A DNA stretch of 64,000 bases from Phaeodactylum tricornutum CCAP 1055/1 (taxonomy: Eukaryota > Bacillariophyta > Bacillariophyceae > Surirellales > Neidiaceae). Positions 40,230 to 51,096 of the stretch are shown here, piece after piece. The translations under genes and the position numbers were made by a program. The notes beneath the pieces were generated by a model, which saw only the letters and a program-made list of their open reading frames with translations, did not search any database and was not told the origin of the DNA. The stretch spans positions 887,518 to 951,517 of the forward strand of contig NC_011678.1 of assembly GCF_000150955.2 (NCBI RefSeq). Reading direction: 5' to 3'. The first letter of the stretch is position 1; each line of letters opens with the position of its first letter.

Positions 40230-41015
40230 GGCAATGAGCCAAAGTTAAGGTTTTTTGGGTGGAGTGCTATCGCTAATCGCAAAAGGGCAGATTCACACGA
40301 AAGAGCAGAGGTTAACACAAAAACAAGTACCGGCGTTAGCTCTGTTGGGTACCAGTGAGATGGTGGCTATCGTGATTGCTTTGGATTCTTTCCCATGGTC
40401 GAAGGCAGGAGCTTCGGTGACACAAGGTCAACGGTCGTCAAGCAAGCCGCGCAGATCAATCCAGCGATATGGTTAAATATATCGGAATCAACATGTGGTT
40501 TTTGGTACTATGCACTCACAGTCAACGCTTATGGATCGAAACGTTATATGAAGTTAACGTTCTGTTGAGCTCTTACCATAGTAACTTATTCGATGACAAT
40601 TTTCAAGTTTTAAAGTTGGCCAGTTCAAAGTGAAAACAGGATTACTGCTTTTGTGCATGGTTTCGAAATTCAAATTTGTTGGATTTGGGCTTGTGTCCCA
40701 AACTTTAACATTAACATTTCGGGGCACACACCTAAATGTGAAAGCGGAAAAGCAAGCTCTCCGTGTTGCTGTTAGTGCGGGTCGGCGGCCCTACGGTATG
40801 TTACTGTTAGCCGAGATCCCTCACAAATTGTATTTTTCGTACAGTCTCATCTATATATATGCAGTCTCTGATACGTCTCATCGAGAGCTTGACCCGGTGT
40901 TAGTTTTCTCATCGCCAGATTGGTCGAAATTCCTGTATTGCTTGGCTTCTAGTACCTGCAGCTTTCCTAGCAGAGTGGGCTGCCGAATCCTCATTCATAG
41001 TCATCCGCTGACAAG
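40230..41015. promoter_or_regulatory. Divergent promoter region before ARL
   Basis: About 790 bp between divergent starts. A CACTCACAGTCAACG element lies near 40513-40527. Small frames show nothing recognisable. Confidence 0.4.
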
Positions 41016-41832
41016 ATGGGACAAATCCTCAGCAATCTACTTCAGATCTTCTACACGAAAAAGCTGGATATTGTGGTAATTGGACTCGAGAATAGGTAAA
41101 CTCTGCGTTGCAACAGTCGTCAGTCTCCGGAAACGATGCGTCCTTGTGCTTACTAGCTTCACTGATACTGGATTCTCACATAATCTGTATCTTTCGTTGC
41201 CACTGCTCATCAATGCGTTCTTTTGCACTGCCTGCATTGCGTGTAGTGGGAAAACGACGCTGCTTTCGGTACTGGCACATGGACAAGCCGTCGAGACGGT
41301 GCCAACGATTGGTCTTAATGTCAAGGTCTTCAAAAAGGGCAAGGTCAACATGAAGTGTTGGGATGTAAGTCTTGGTTGTGTTGTGTGCGTGTCTCTTTGT
41401 TGTTACATAGTGGCGAACAACGCTGGTATGATTCATCTTCCTGAAATGTAATTTTACATGTCTCAACCCACTTGTCTTTCGATATGCCTGATGTAGATTG
41501 GTGGTCAAGAACAGTATCGATCAGAATGGTCTAGGTATACAAAAGGATGTGACGTTGTGTTGTACGTCGTCGATGCTGCAGCTCCGCAAAAACTACCGAC
41601 TGCCAAAAAAGAGCTCCACAAGCTACTGGATGACGGGTCCATTGGTGCTACACCCTTGCTTGTATTGGCAAACAAGATTGATCTGCCAGAACACGTAGGT
41701 GAATCGGAATTGATCGAAAAGTTGCAATTGAACTACGTCTTAGAAACGCCTTGGATGGTTCTGCCCATTTCGGCCTTACAGTGTACCAATATGGATCAAG
41801 TTGTGGAATGGTTGACGGCACAAGGAAAATAA
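41016..41832 (+). CDS. ARF/ARL-family small GTPase
   Basis: Three exons: 41016-41095, 41247-41364 and 41497-41832. Phases agree and the product is about 177 residues. The nucleotide-binding motifs are all present: G1 'GLENSGKTT' (split by intron 1), the switch I threonine in 'TVPTIGLNV', G3 'WDIGGQEQYR' (intron 2 falls between the Asp and Ile), 'NKID' for G4 and 'SALQC' for G5. A Gly at position 2 (MGQILSN) and a short amphipathic N-terminal helix suggest N-myristoylation and membrane binding. The switch and C-terminal blocks are closest to ARL1/ARL8-like and ARF-like GTPases. I cannot decide the subgroup from sequence alone. Such GTPases recruit tethers or motors to Golgi or lysosome membranes. 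The gene converges on the RibD-like gene with about 115 bp between. Confidence 0.9.
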
Positions 41833-41948
41833 TTATTCGTTGGTTTAAAAGTACTCACTTGTTTTTCTGGAACGTAAAATTAAGTATTTTGATGTGGCAT
41901 GCTTTTGTCTATTGCACATCTATACGCTCAACTATTGACGCCCTCAGC

Positions 41949-44222
41949 TTAAAGAAACCAAGGCGCGTCTTCTTCGATAATTTTGCGGTCCAACTTTTTC
42001 GTCTTGGCAATGACAAATTCACGAGGCCGATTGGAGTCGACCAATGCTACACGGCAATCTAGTCGAATATGCCGCACTGGACGTCCGTTAATTGTCATAC
42101 TACAGTCGCTGTCAGCCGCAGGCTCATCGCAGTACTCCAGAGAAATGTCCTCTTGGTCGGCAAAAACTTTGACTTTGCGTTCGGGTCCGCATGCCGCTTG
42201 GACCTGTTAATTGTGAACATACATTGCCGAGCAAGAGAAAGAAAGTGAGAGCTAGGCATCAGCGACTTTGGTCACGATGGAACCAGCGCTATTGCAAACG
42301 TACCGCATTCTCCGCCAACATGAGCTGCCAGAACTTTCCGCCCACCGCATCAACAGCCAAGTGAGCCGATACCCATTGAAAAGCACCCGCCAAAATAGAT
42401 TGTACTCCGCGCTCACCCCAGCAGCCCGCTCTCCATACAATTGTGTGCAGACCACTGCGCTCGCCTAAATGTTTCATGACATCGATCGGTTCGCTTCCGT
42501 CCAGCAATTCGACAATAACACCCATTTCCTCCAGGTTACGTTTCAAAGCTTGTGATTTAAGAAGTTCATCCTGAATTTGCTTTGTAGACTCCTCCGCATT
42601 CTTTTGCCATTGAATTGCTGCTTCCGCTGCCTTGGCCGCATCTCCGGTCTCGATGGCGGCCGCCGCCGCTGCGGCCGCTTCGGCGGCTGCTTTAGCCGCT
42701 GCAGCTGCAGCATCGGCAGCAGCTCGAGCCTGAGCTTCGTTTCCCCGACGCAACAATACACGGGTAGGCTTGCGGTGGTTAGCTCGCCAAAACTTTTCAA
42801 TATCCACGTGGTTCGGTAAATCCGGTCCACCATTTTTCAGTGGGAGTTCTTTCAGATCGGTGGCGTCCATGACAACGATACGCTCCACGCCGGCGGGGAG
42901 ATCACATCCGTGCGTCGCCAACCATTTTAACCCACTCAAACGAGCAGCCAAGGAACCATCATCGCTGGGACCGTTCCCTTGTTTGGGGAACGTTGCTACT
43001 ACCGCGTCGGCTTGCTCGTACCATGGCATCATCGGAGTTCCACTCATGTCTCCCTGAAAGTCCTCATCTTCGAATTCGACCGACAAAAATTCTTCGTCGT
43101 CAAAGTCATCATCGTCGCCATCATCAGCCCAGATGACTTCGGGAGGCGGAGCGATTTCGTATGCTCCAAACTTCCGGAAACTCAGATTCTGGCCACCGAA
43201 CTTGGTACCGAAAGCGTTACCCTGACGAGCAAACGCTTCGATATTGTCCGAATCCACCACCGAACAGTGTAAAAATCCGAGAGGTCGTCCAAACAAGTTG
43301 AAATGTGTGCGTGCCATTTTATGGAGCTTGCTGTTCGCGAGCTGAGCATAGGCCACGATCAGATTTTCGCACTCTTCTTCCAATACCGATCCCATGCGGA
43401 CTTCGATGCCCGCAGAGTGCAAGGCGGCGGCACCCTTGGAATGTCGTTCCTGGATCGGGTCGGCACATCCAATGACGACACGAGGAATACCAACGAGCTC
43501 GATCAGCTGTGTTATAGGAGGAAGGGCCGTACCTTCCCGCTCGGACGATGGTTCCAAGGTCACGTACAAAGTACTGGTTTCCAGATCTTTTCGTAGCTGT
43601 TCCGAGGAAGGCCAGGAGACGCACCACTCAGATAATGGTGTTACTTCAAGACCCGCCTGTGCAATCGCAGCCCGAACGGCATCGTTTCTAAAATCACTCC
43701 GTGCCTTTCCGAGGATACGTCCGTCGTCGGCCACCAGAACAGCACCGACAGTCGGCTTGGGGAACGCCGACGCAACACCACGTTCTCCTCCACTGTACCA
43801 GCATAAGAAGAAATATACGAAAGAGGAGTCAATGAGCCAAGGCACGGAAAGCAACACCTATGGATATTTGGTCACAGAACGTACGCTGTTTCAGCCTCGA
43901 GAATAGCGCTAAGCATGTATTCTTCGTCCTGCCGAAATTGCTCTTCCGTGACGGGAACGGGATCGGCAATATGTGTTAGTACCGTCATTTCCCTGTCGGA
44001 AAAAGGCAGCTTTTGCTGCTTCGTGTCTTTCTCTATCTCCATTTCGCCGCCAAAGGTATTTTCGAGCAGGCTACCGCCAGGGCGATGAAATCTGCTCGGC
44101 CTTTCCAGCGTCCGCTGAGACAACACGGTCGATCTGCGCTGCCCCGGGACAAACGCATCCGACAAGAGGCAGGAAAGCGCCCAAAAGACGTGCACACACA
44201 GCCATTTTTGTGCGAGCATCAT
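41949..44222 (-). CDS. Plastid-targeted RibD-like protein with degenerate deaminase centre
   Basis: Three exons: 44222-43885, 43792-42304 and 42203-41949. Phases agree at both GTACGT introns, and the product is about 693 residues. Exon 3 was found from its reading frame and splice sites. The N-terminus 'ALSCLLSDAFVPGQRR' is a plastid import signal with the ASAFAP-type cut before Phe. The RibD/CDA fold is evident in 'FPKPTVGAVLVADDGRILGKA', 'STLYVTLEPSSEREGTALPP' and 'GIPRVVIGCADP'. The zinc ligands are gone: HAE is replaced by NDAV, the first Cys by Ser, and the last Cys of PPC is absent. Plant PYRR also has an inactive deaminase domain. The remaining part is hard to match to the RibD reductase. 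It holds an Ala-rich helix (about residues 450-490) and acidic insertions. Whether it keeps reductase activity in riboflavin synthesis is unknown. Confidence 0.75.
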
Positions 44223-44897
44223 TCTAAATACAGGGGACTAGAACTTATTCCTAATCCAGAGGAATGCAACCCTTTCACAAGTCAAGAGTCGAGGAGGTTT
44301 TGGTACCACCAGTTCCAAACGCGACGACAAAAAGCAGAGATCGAAAGACCATCCAAACTGTGACGTTGAGTTGTCCGTCGCGAACATGATAAGTAATATA
44401 GGTATTGCTAAATAAATGGTGTGCTACAAAATATTTATTGGGAAGTGGTGGTGTGACAAACAGGAGCATTGAAGTAACTGTCCGATTTTGGTATGCGACG
44501 CTTTCTGATGGTCGAGGCGTGATGGACACTCTAGAGACACAATGAATGTAGGTCACCAAAGCTATCAAACGATTACTAACCTCTCGTAAGGTAGAGCACT
44601 CTAAAACAGGATAAGAGCCACCCCCAAGAGGGGGAAAATGTGTCCCGATATACCACATCTGTTTTGATGTCCCCCTATCAACGACGTCAATAGGCAAACC
44701 CCTGAGGAATCTCGAGACCACCCGCATGCATTCGGTCACAGCAACACACAAAATGCTGATTGACGCATCCCCGAGTCAGAACTAAAGTGGCCAAAGCTTA
44801 CGATACGATATTCTCGTCACCCTTTCTTTTCTGTTCATCCCTGTGTCCAAAGAGTAGTTCTCGGCTTTCAAAATTCACTCTCGGCTGGACTTGCCCA
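44223..44897. other. Intergenic region upstream of RibD-like gene
   Basis: About 675 bp between two minus-strand genes. It holds the RibD-like promoter and the 3' end of the ankyrin gene. A minus-strand frame at 44275-44751 (158 codons) has no domain and was not accepted. Confidence 0.45.
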
Positions 44898-46194
44898 CTA
44901 TACTTTCGTGTTAGAAAGGCTTCCTTCCTTGGAAAAGTTTTTTTCACGTTGCCTCTTCTTTTTTGCTGTATACTTGCTAATAATGCGGCTGGCTTCATTT
45001 GCCGGACTGTCTGCCGGGATTGTTGCCATGCTTAGTGGTGAAAACCCATCCCAGTCCTCAATGTCGACGCGTGCATTGTGTTCACCGAGCAAGTGCTGGG
45101 TGGCATCGACGCAATTTTTAAGGACGCATTCGAGGAGGCAGACTTCACCGAGTCGATCCTGTGCGTCGTACAGCTTTACCAACTCTTGAGGTGCTTTCGA
45201 AGGTTGCTGCAACAGTATGTTTTCCGGCTTAATACCGACTATCTTTTTCGTGTCCATTATTAGAACTGCTCGTCGTTTTGTGCTGACTACATAGCCTTTG
45301 GCAATACCGATCTTGCCGTTCATGCTTTCGTTATGCAGACTGTGCAAGACAACCTTTTGATTGAAAAAATGGCTCGACTGGTTTGCAACAATACACAGGT
45401 CAGCAACGTATTGAGTCATGGCTGTCGCCTCTTGGTCCATTCCGTAGTGACACACTGTCTGTTCATATGAAAACAGGGAGAAACGATGGAATGGTTAAAG
45501 TGAGATACAGTCTGTCGCCCATGTCTACCCTTTCGATCGCAACACGTACTTTTCCACAAACATCCTTGGCATCTGGGCGGGCGCCGTACTCCAATAAAAT
45601 CTCCGCAACCTGTCGTTGCTTCTGAGCCAAAGACGTCTTTGGCAATTGCAAACTCTTTCCCATTGACACGATCATGAGCAGCGGAGAAAGCCGCATGGAA
45701 GTTTCTCTCTTTTCCAACGCTTGTATGAGTTTCGTTGGAGCGAATCCCAACGGGTCGTCCAATTGTTGCAACATTTCTCGCACTGCATGTACGGCACCCG
45801 TTACGCACATTTTTGCAAACGGACTGAGTGGCTCGCAGCCCAGGGCGGCTAGCTGACGAATGTCGCCACCCGTCCGAAAGAGCTCACGATAAAACTGTTT
45901 CCCTTGGTGATCCAAGTGAATCGGTGACTGGTCGCCGTCTCCGAACAAGTCTCTGTCGTTAAACCGCACGTCGGTTCCGTGCGACTGCAATCCAGAGCGA
46001 ATGTAAGCTTTCAAAGCTGACAGGGATATTTGCCCCGTCTCGGATTGATGTCGCAGGATACCCTCGATGTCATCATCATCGCTGTCGGAATCCTCCTCCT
46101 CTGTTTGCCTTGGCGTGGCTTGTTCCAGCGTTTCGGCGAGATCTCGGAGCATGCTCCTCAACTTTACAGTGGTTGGGTAGTGCGTGGTGGACAC
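44898..46194 (-). CDS. Ankyrin-repeat protein
   Basis: Two exons, 46194-45550 and 45458-44898, joined in phase 0 through a 91-nt intron (GTACGT...ACAG), giving about 401 residues. The join falls inside an ankyrin repeat ('AEILLEYGARPDAKDVCGK|TVCHYGMDQEATAMTQYVADLC'), which supports it. An acidic stretch lies near residue 35 ('EEEDSDSDDDDIEGIL'). After the first repeats comes a segment ('NGKIGIAKGYVVSTKRRAVLIMDTKKIVGIKPENI') resembling the small SH3-like module often paired with ankyrin and MYND domains in algae. A further repeat is 'CVDATQHLLGEHNARVDIEDWDGFSPLSMA'. A lysine-rich tail ends the protein. No MYND zinc finger is visible. Partners are unknown; a protein-binding adaptor role is inferred. 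It is divergent from TFIIS. Confidence 0.78.
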
Positions 46195-46754
46195 GGAACG
46201 TGTGTCCGGGGAAGCGCTAAGGTAAAGTTGGCAGTGACAACAAGGAAAGATGAAAGGAAATGGCTATCCTGCCAGAAAGACATCTCTGGTTTCCAATTCG
46301 ATGACTTATCGAATTCAAATGTCTCTTATTCTCTGCCATTCACGGTCAGTCAATTTTAAATTCATATTTTCACTGCCAATATCAGACGTTTCATAAGAGG
46401 ATTTCGGCTTGGTCCTGTCGTGAGTGTTTCAGTTAGTCGGTTCGCGAGGATGCCTTGCTGTTGTGAACTGTGATGGCGTCATCCGCGTGTCCATCTTTTT
46501 GGGAAACCATGTCGCAAAGCAAACAAACCTACTTTCGAAGCACACCCAGCAATAGTGGATACGTTTTGAGCCGTCGTTGATTTTTCTACCTAAATCTGTA
46601 GCCATGCTTCCAGCGGCAATGGACCGCGACCGTGAGAGCGCTGTTATTGGTAGCTTGCAATCACTGCTTTGAAAATACTGCGTCTTCCCGCACCGTTCGG
46701 AGACAAAGACGACGACAAATAACTTCTGAAAAGGTTCTATCCACTGTATATGAC
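46195..46754. promoter_or_regulatory. Divergent promoter region, ankyrin gene and TFIIS
   Basis: About 560 bp between two divergent starts. The in-frame region 46632-46754 upstream of the TFIIS ATG is open but lacks family similarity, so I treat it as leader. A CACGGTCAGTCAAT stretch lies near 46341-46354. Confidence 0.4.
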
Positions 46755-47726
46755 ATGTCCGCTTCTGCAACTGCCCGGGTAAAAGACCTGAAAGAGGCAC
46801 TGTCAAAGGAGCTCCCAGTGGATTCTGGTGAGTCTGTCGAACGTGTGCACGATGTACTGCAAGCTCTGGATCGTTGTGAAATGACGCTCGAAATTCTGTC
46901 CGACACTATGATCGGCAAAATAGTCTCGCAACTGAAGTCGCACCCGACGCTGAATACTACAGCCAAAGCGCTGGTGAAAAAGTGGAAGCAGGTTGCCAAG
47001 CATACATCAGAAACGAATAGCCACTCCAATACTACCCCCGGTAGACCAGCGCTGTCTTCGAGCAGTCTGTCCGTTAGTCCCTCCGTCAATAAACCAGAAA
47101 AGCAAACATCTGAGCGTCGAGATAGCAGGGTAAACTCTCCACCCGCAGCTGCAGATTTGGAATGGCAAGGCCTCGCTCCCATGCGACAGAATATTTGCAA
47201 AAAGTTTTACGAGCTGCTGCTTTTGGCGAAACCGGCTCTCACCGAGGCGGGTGTCAACACCGACGCCGTAGATCACTTGATTGGTCCCCGAGCGGTAGAA
47301 ATTGAAGCATCACTAACAGAAAAGTTTAGAGATCGTAAAGGATATACGGACAAGGCTCGATCCCTAGCCTTTAACTTGAAAAAGAATCAATCGCTTTGTC
47401 AAGAAGTCATTCTTGGGCAGGTTTCTGCATCGGAGCTCGTCTCCTTTACATCTGAACAACTCGCGTCGGCCGAAACGCGTCAAGCACGAGCGACCGAAGC
47501 CAAAAAACTTATTGATTCTAGGCGACTTGATTGGGATCAGGCCAACGAAGATAAGATCAACGAAATGTGCGGTATCAAGGGAGACTTGTTGAACGCGTCG
47601 CTCTTTACCTGTGGCCGTTGTAAGTCCGTCAAAACAACAAGTACACAAAAACAAACACGAAGTGCGGATGAACCCATGACAGTTTTCGTTCTCTGCTTAA
47701 ATTGCGGAAATCGATGGAAGTGTTAA
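46755..47726 (+). CDS. TFIIS: Transcription elongation factor TFIIS
   Basis: Single exon, 323 residues from the ATG at 46755. TFIIS rescues backtracked RNA polymerase II by stimulating transcript cleavage. Three domains are in order: the N-terminal LW domain ('VHDVLQALDRCEMTLEILSDTMIGKIVSQLKSHPTLNTTAKALVKKWKQV'), the central Pol II-binding three-helix domain ('MRQNICKKFYELLLLAKPALTEAG' to 'LAFNLKKNQSLCQEVILGQVSASELVSFTSEQLAS') and the C-terminal zinc ribbon. The ribbon has CxxC ('CGRCK') and CxxC ('CLNCGNRWKC'). Between them is the catalytic hairpin 'RSADEPMT' with the essential Asp-Glu pair. Length is normal for TFIIS. I chose the ATG where conservation begins. Confidence 0.96.
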   Translation: MSASATARVKDLKEALSKELPVDSGESVERVHDVLQALDRCEMTLEILSDTMIGKIVSQLKSHPTLNTTAKALVKKWKQVAKHTSETNSHSNTTPGRPALSSSSLSVSPSVNKPEKQTSERRDSRVNSPPAAADLEWQGLAPMRQNICKKFYELLLLAKPALTEAGVNTDAVDHLIGPRAVEIEASLTEKFRDRKGYTDKARSLAFNLKKNQSLCQEVILGQVSASELVSFTSEQLASAETRQARATEAKKLIDSRRLDWDQANEDKINEMCGIKGDLLNASLFTCGRCKSVKTTSTQKQTRSADEPMTVFVLCLNCGNRWKC

Positions 47727-47798
47727 ACCATTTACCGATAAAAAAATCCGCGTATATACGAGCAAGGAAGTAAGTTTACTTTATTGCTCCATATCGTG

Positions 47799-48399
47799 TC
47801 ACACTTCGAATCCATGCGAAGAGTTTAAATCGTCAGTACATTTGTCGATCGTTGAATTTTCTGACCCTTGCTCGTCTTCAAGGGACTCTTCATCCAAATC
47901 AACTATTGTATCCATTATATGCTCAACCATCCCCGGTCCCTAAAACAATCACGAGAAGAAAAACCATTGTCAATAGGTTAGAATAAATTGTTTGATGCTC
48001 TGTCATACGCACACACATACACAAAATGCTTACGATTGAATAGTCCCAGGCCTCAGAATCCAATTCATCGTGAGAATGGTCTTCATTTTCCATGTCGTCG
48101 GAAGCATCGTTTTCGTTAGAACTTTCGGCAGACGAAGGGTCGGAATGTGTATCGTCGAGTGCAATATTGTACACTTTGTTTTCTACTTTCCCCTCGTCAC
48201 GATTGCGGCCAAAGTAGCAAACTATTAAAGCAATTAATGCCCCAGAGGCCAAGGCAATCCCAATCATGACTCCCGACAAAACATACAGCAACGTTCGATT
48301 TCCATCATTGTTCTCAAGCTTTCGAACAAACGACGTTCCGTCCGCGCTGTCAAATGTCTCAAGTGGGGTCAAAGCCGGTCGAATTTGAAACAATTCCAT
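47799..48399 (-). CDS. Small single-pass membrane protein with acidic tail
   Basis: Two exons, 48399-48034 and 47939-47799, phase 0, about 168 residues. Exon 2 was found by joining the GTAAGC donor and TTTTAG acceptor. It continues the acidic composition ('GPGMVEHIMDTIVDLDEESLEDEQG') and ends in a stop. Residues 1-36 are extracytosolic or lumenal. One hydrophobic helix ('LLYVLSGVMIGIALASGALIALIVCYFG') spans about 37-64 and is followed by 'RNRDEGK' as a cytosolic stop-transfer. The remaining 100 residues are Asp/Glu/Ser-rich with several possible CK2-type sites. There is no clear signal peptide, so it may be a type III protein. I do not recognise a family; the layout suits an adaptor or receptor tail. 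Confidence 0.62.
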
Positions 48400-48754
48400 C
48401 TTTTTCCAGCAAATGGAGAGTCCGGGGATAGGAAATCCTACGGTATGTAAGGCACCGTGTCAATACTTCTTAAGAGAAGCTGTCGCTTCCATTCTCTTGA
48501 GCCGCCGAGACCATAACCTAGTCGTGCCCAAATCCATTTCTTTTTTCTCAGGAACTAGCATTCGACAGAGCTGAAAGGATGTGAGTGCGAGAGAATGTCA
48601 ACGCATACCCTTGAGAATATCAAATTTTATCGATGCCATCAAAAACCGTTATTATGATTATAGGCCTATTCAAAAGAACGAAAACCCCGGAGAAGAAAAA
48701 AAGACTCCGGGATCCTGCTTTCATGTGTACACATATATATTTTTTCGACAACAA
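48400..48754. other. Intergenic spacer between two minus-strand genes
   Basis: About 355 bp, holding the promoter of the small membrane protein and the 3' end of the permease gene. Nothing further was identified. Confidence 0.45.
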
Positions 48755-51096
48755 TTACGAGGAGTCTTCTTCCACCACAAAATCTTCCTCCACCATTTCC
48801 GACTTCTTGAGATCCTCGTCACTGCTGGACGCGGAGTCTTGCTGTCCTTTGGCAGCATCCTTGAACCAGTCATCGAACGCGTGTGCCGATTCATCGTCGA
48901 CTTCTTCTTGAATAGTTTCGTCGAAGCGCTTGGCAAGTTCAATGATGCTGAATGTTCCAGCGAGCATCATATACGCAACAAAGAACATCCATTGCTCCGC
49001 TTGGTCCCAGCAAGAAGGAGTGGCGACAACGCCGCTGCTATCCGCAGGTCCGCTGCAGTATTCCCAGTGTGGTTCCGAAAAGAATTCGAATCCAGCTTCC
49101 GGCATGTGAATAATTCCAAACACAGAGAACGCGGCTCCAACGAGGGCCCAAATCAGAGCCTTGGTCCACTTGCGATCGATTACCATGACAATCATCGAAG
49201 TCCAAACCATGGAAACCAAAAGAGCTCCTCGCTTCCACGCCAAAACTCCAATCCAACCACTTCCACCAGGGAAACCTGTATTGTAAGAGCCTCCATCAGC
49301 AGCTGTGCCCTCCAAGGGAGAGCGGTTGGAAATGTTCACTACCCAATCGTATATTGACGGGAATAAACCAACTATGTAAGCAGCATAATGCCGAGAAGGA
49401 ATAAAGTTCAACGCTTCTTCGTTAATCATGATACCAACGAACAGAATGATGGGTCCGATCGTGGCACGATTTACAAAACTCTGGATCAGGGCAAGAACTC
49501 CGATCAAGGACATGACCCTGAAAAGGGATAAAGCGAAATATTTAGAATCTCAAGGATGTGGTTCGCGAAGCCAAGAGCGAAAAAGCCACTTACATGTACA
49601 AAATCCCGTTAGCCAAGGAGTACCCAACCTGGGCTCCAGAGCGCTTGTAAGCTGGGTGTCCAATATAAATCACGGCTCCAAAAGGGTTGCCAAAAAAGGC
49701 TCCAATCATTGTTCCAATTCCATCCGAAATCATAGTTTCGTGTACGGGAAAGGGATCACCCGCTTCCTTGGCACTGACCAGACACATGAGGGTGCTTGAC
49801 GACGCGCTAATTCCGATCGGAATAACGATACCGAGGTAATCAACGACTTCACCAAAGTCTTCAAAAAGCTCGGTTCCAGTCCACTTGAGACCCCACCATT
49901 TGACGAGATCGGAAGCCTCGCGTACATCCTCTTTTTTGTTGAGCCCGGTTGCCCAGCCCAAAACCACTCCCACCAAGATAACCATGACGGCTTCTGGGAT
50001 GCGCCACGGACCCACGCCGACCTTGATTCCGGCGTACCATCCCAGAAAGACCCACATGATGGTACTGTATCCCACCAAGGGTGCGGAGATGGTACCGGTA
50101 AGCTGCTCGAGCCCCAAAAACGCAATCCCAATCCCCGCAATGGGAACCAGCAGGGCAGCGGGAGGGACGATTTTGAGAATGAGACGCCCAAAACAGCCCA
50201 AAAAGACCCCAATGAGACCTGTAATAAAGTTTGCGGCCAAGGCCACCTTGTAGGCCAACAGAAATGCTTCGTCGTTGTTTCCAGCGGCAAAATCGGCTTT
50301 GATGAAATAAACCGTGTACATGATGTTGAAGACAAAGGAAAAGGCGGCAGGAGTGTTGATGCCGTAGGGTTGAGCTGTAAAGATCAAACAAAAGAACCAG
50401 CAGAGAAATTAGGGGGCGTGTCTAAGAGAAAAGTTGGTCGACTCCAAGAAGGAGGTACTGCTGTAGAAGCAGCGGTGGCGCGCGAAGCATCGCGTGTTAA
50501 TACACAGTAAACTTACCCGTGTACTGTCTTCCGAATTTATTTGTCAGCCGAATGGCTTGCCAGGAATAGTAGACGTTGCCGACCAAGAGACTGATTCCCA
50601 CGCCGGGAACAATCTTGCCAAAAACGGTTTCGTTGATAACTCCCCGACTAACGCCAAAGTTTTCCATATCCTGCACAGCAATCAACACACCGAGCAAGGT
50701 TCCTAGGTTATCGAAGAACAGCTGACACCACGCTCCCATATCGGCGCCATTCATGGAAAGCCCTTTGTAAAAGCCGTGAAGTTCCTGTTGAGAGACAAGG
50801 ATGCAGCAGTGAAGAACGAACGAACGAACGGTAAGAAACAATCCATCGGCATTATGTACGTGCACCATCACGCAATCTCAATGTCAATGTCAACCAGTGG
50901 TATCGCGCTTGCTTCTTCCGACAGAGGTAGAGGACACGCGCAACTGGACACGATTGCCTCTGCAACTACCAACGATCTGTCAAAAACAACCAAGTTCCGA
51001 CCTTTCGATGCCAATTCTGCCACGAATACGTACATGTTGCACTCGTCCAAAACCAGAAGGAGCCGGTGCCATGGCGGCATCGTCTTGACCAGGCAT
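48755..51096 (-). CDS. NCS2-type nucleobase permease (xanthine/uracil permease-like)
   Basis: Four exons: 51096-51034, 50784-50517, 50374-49594 and 49517-48755. All phases agree and the product is about 624 residues. The short first exon 'MPGQDDAAMAPAPSGFGRVQH' was placed from its GTACGT donor and in-frame join to 'ELHGFYKGLSMNGADMGAWCQ', so it is inferred. About 12 hydrophobic segments follow. Blocks such as 'YTAQPYGINTPAAFSFVFNIMYTVYF', 'VIPIGISASSSTLMCLVSAKEAGDPFPVHETMISDGIGTMIGAFFGNPFGAVIYIGHPAYK' and 'NRATIGPIILFVGIMI' place it in the NCS2/AzgA-like permease group. These proteins import purines or pyrimidines with H+ or Na+. The C-terminus is a 50-residue Asp/Glu/Ser tail. The substrate is not readable from the sequence. 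A xanthine phosphoribosyltransferase fusion lies elsewhere in the window. Confidence 0.78.

Noticed and set aside
44275-44751. Minus-strand ORF of 158 codons
   Set aside because: No domain, no signal, sits in the presumed promoter of the RibD-like gene.
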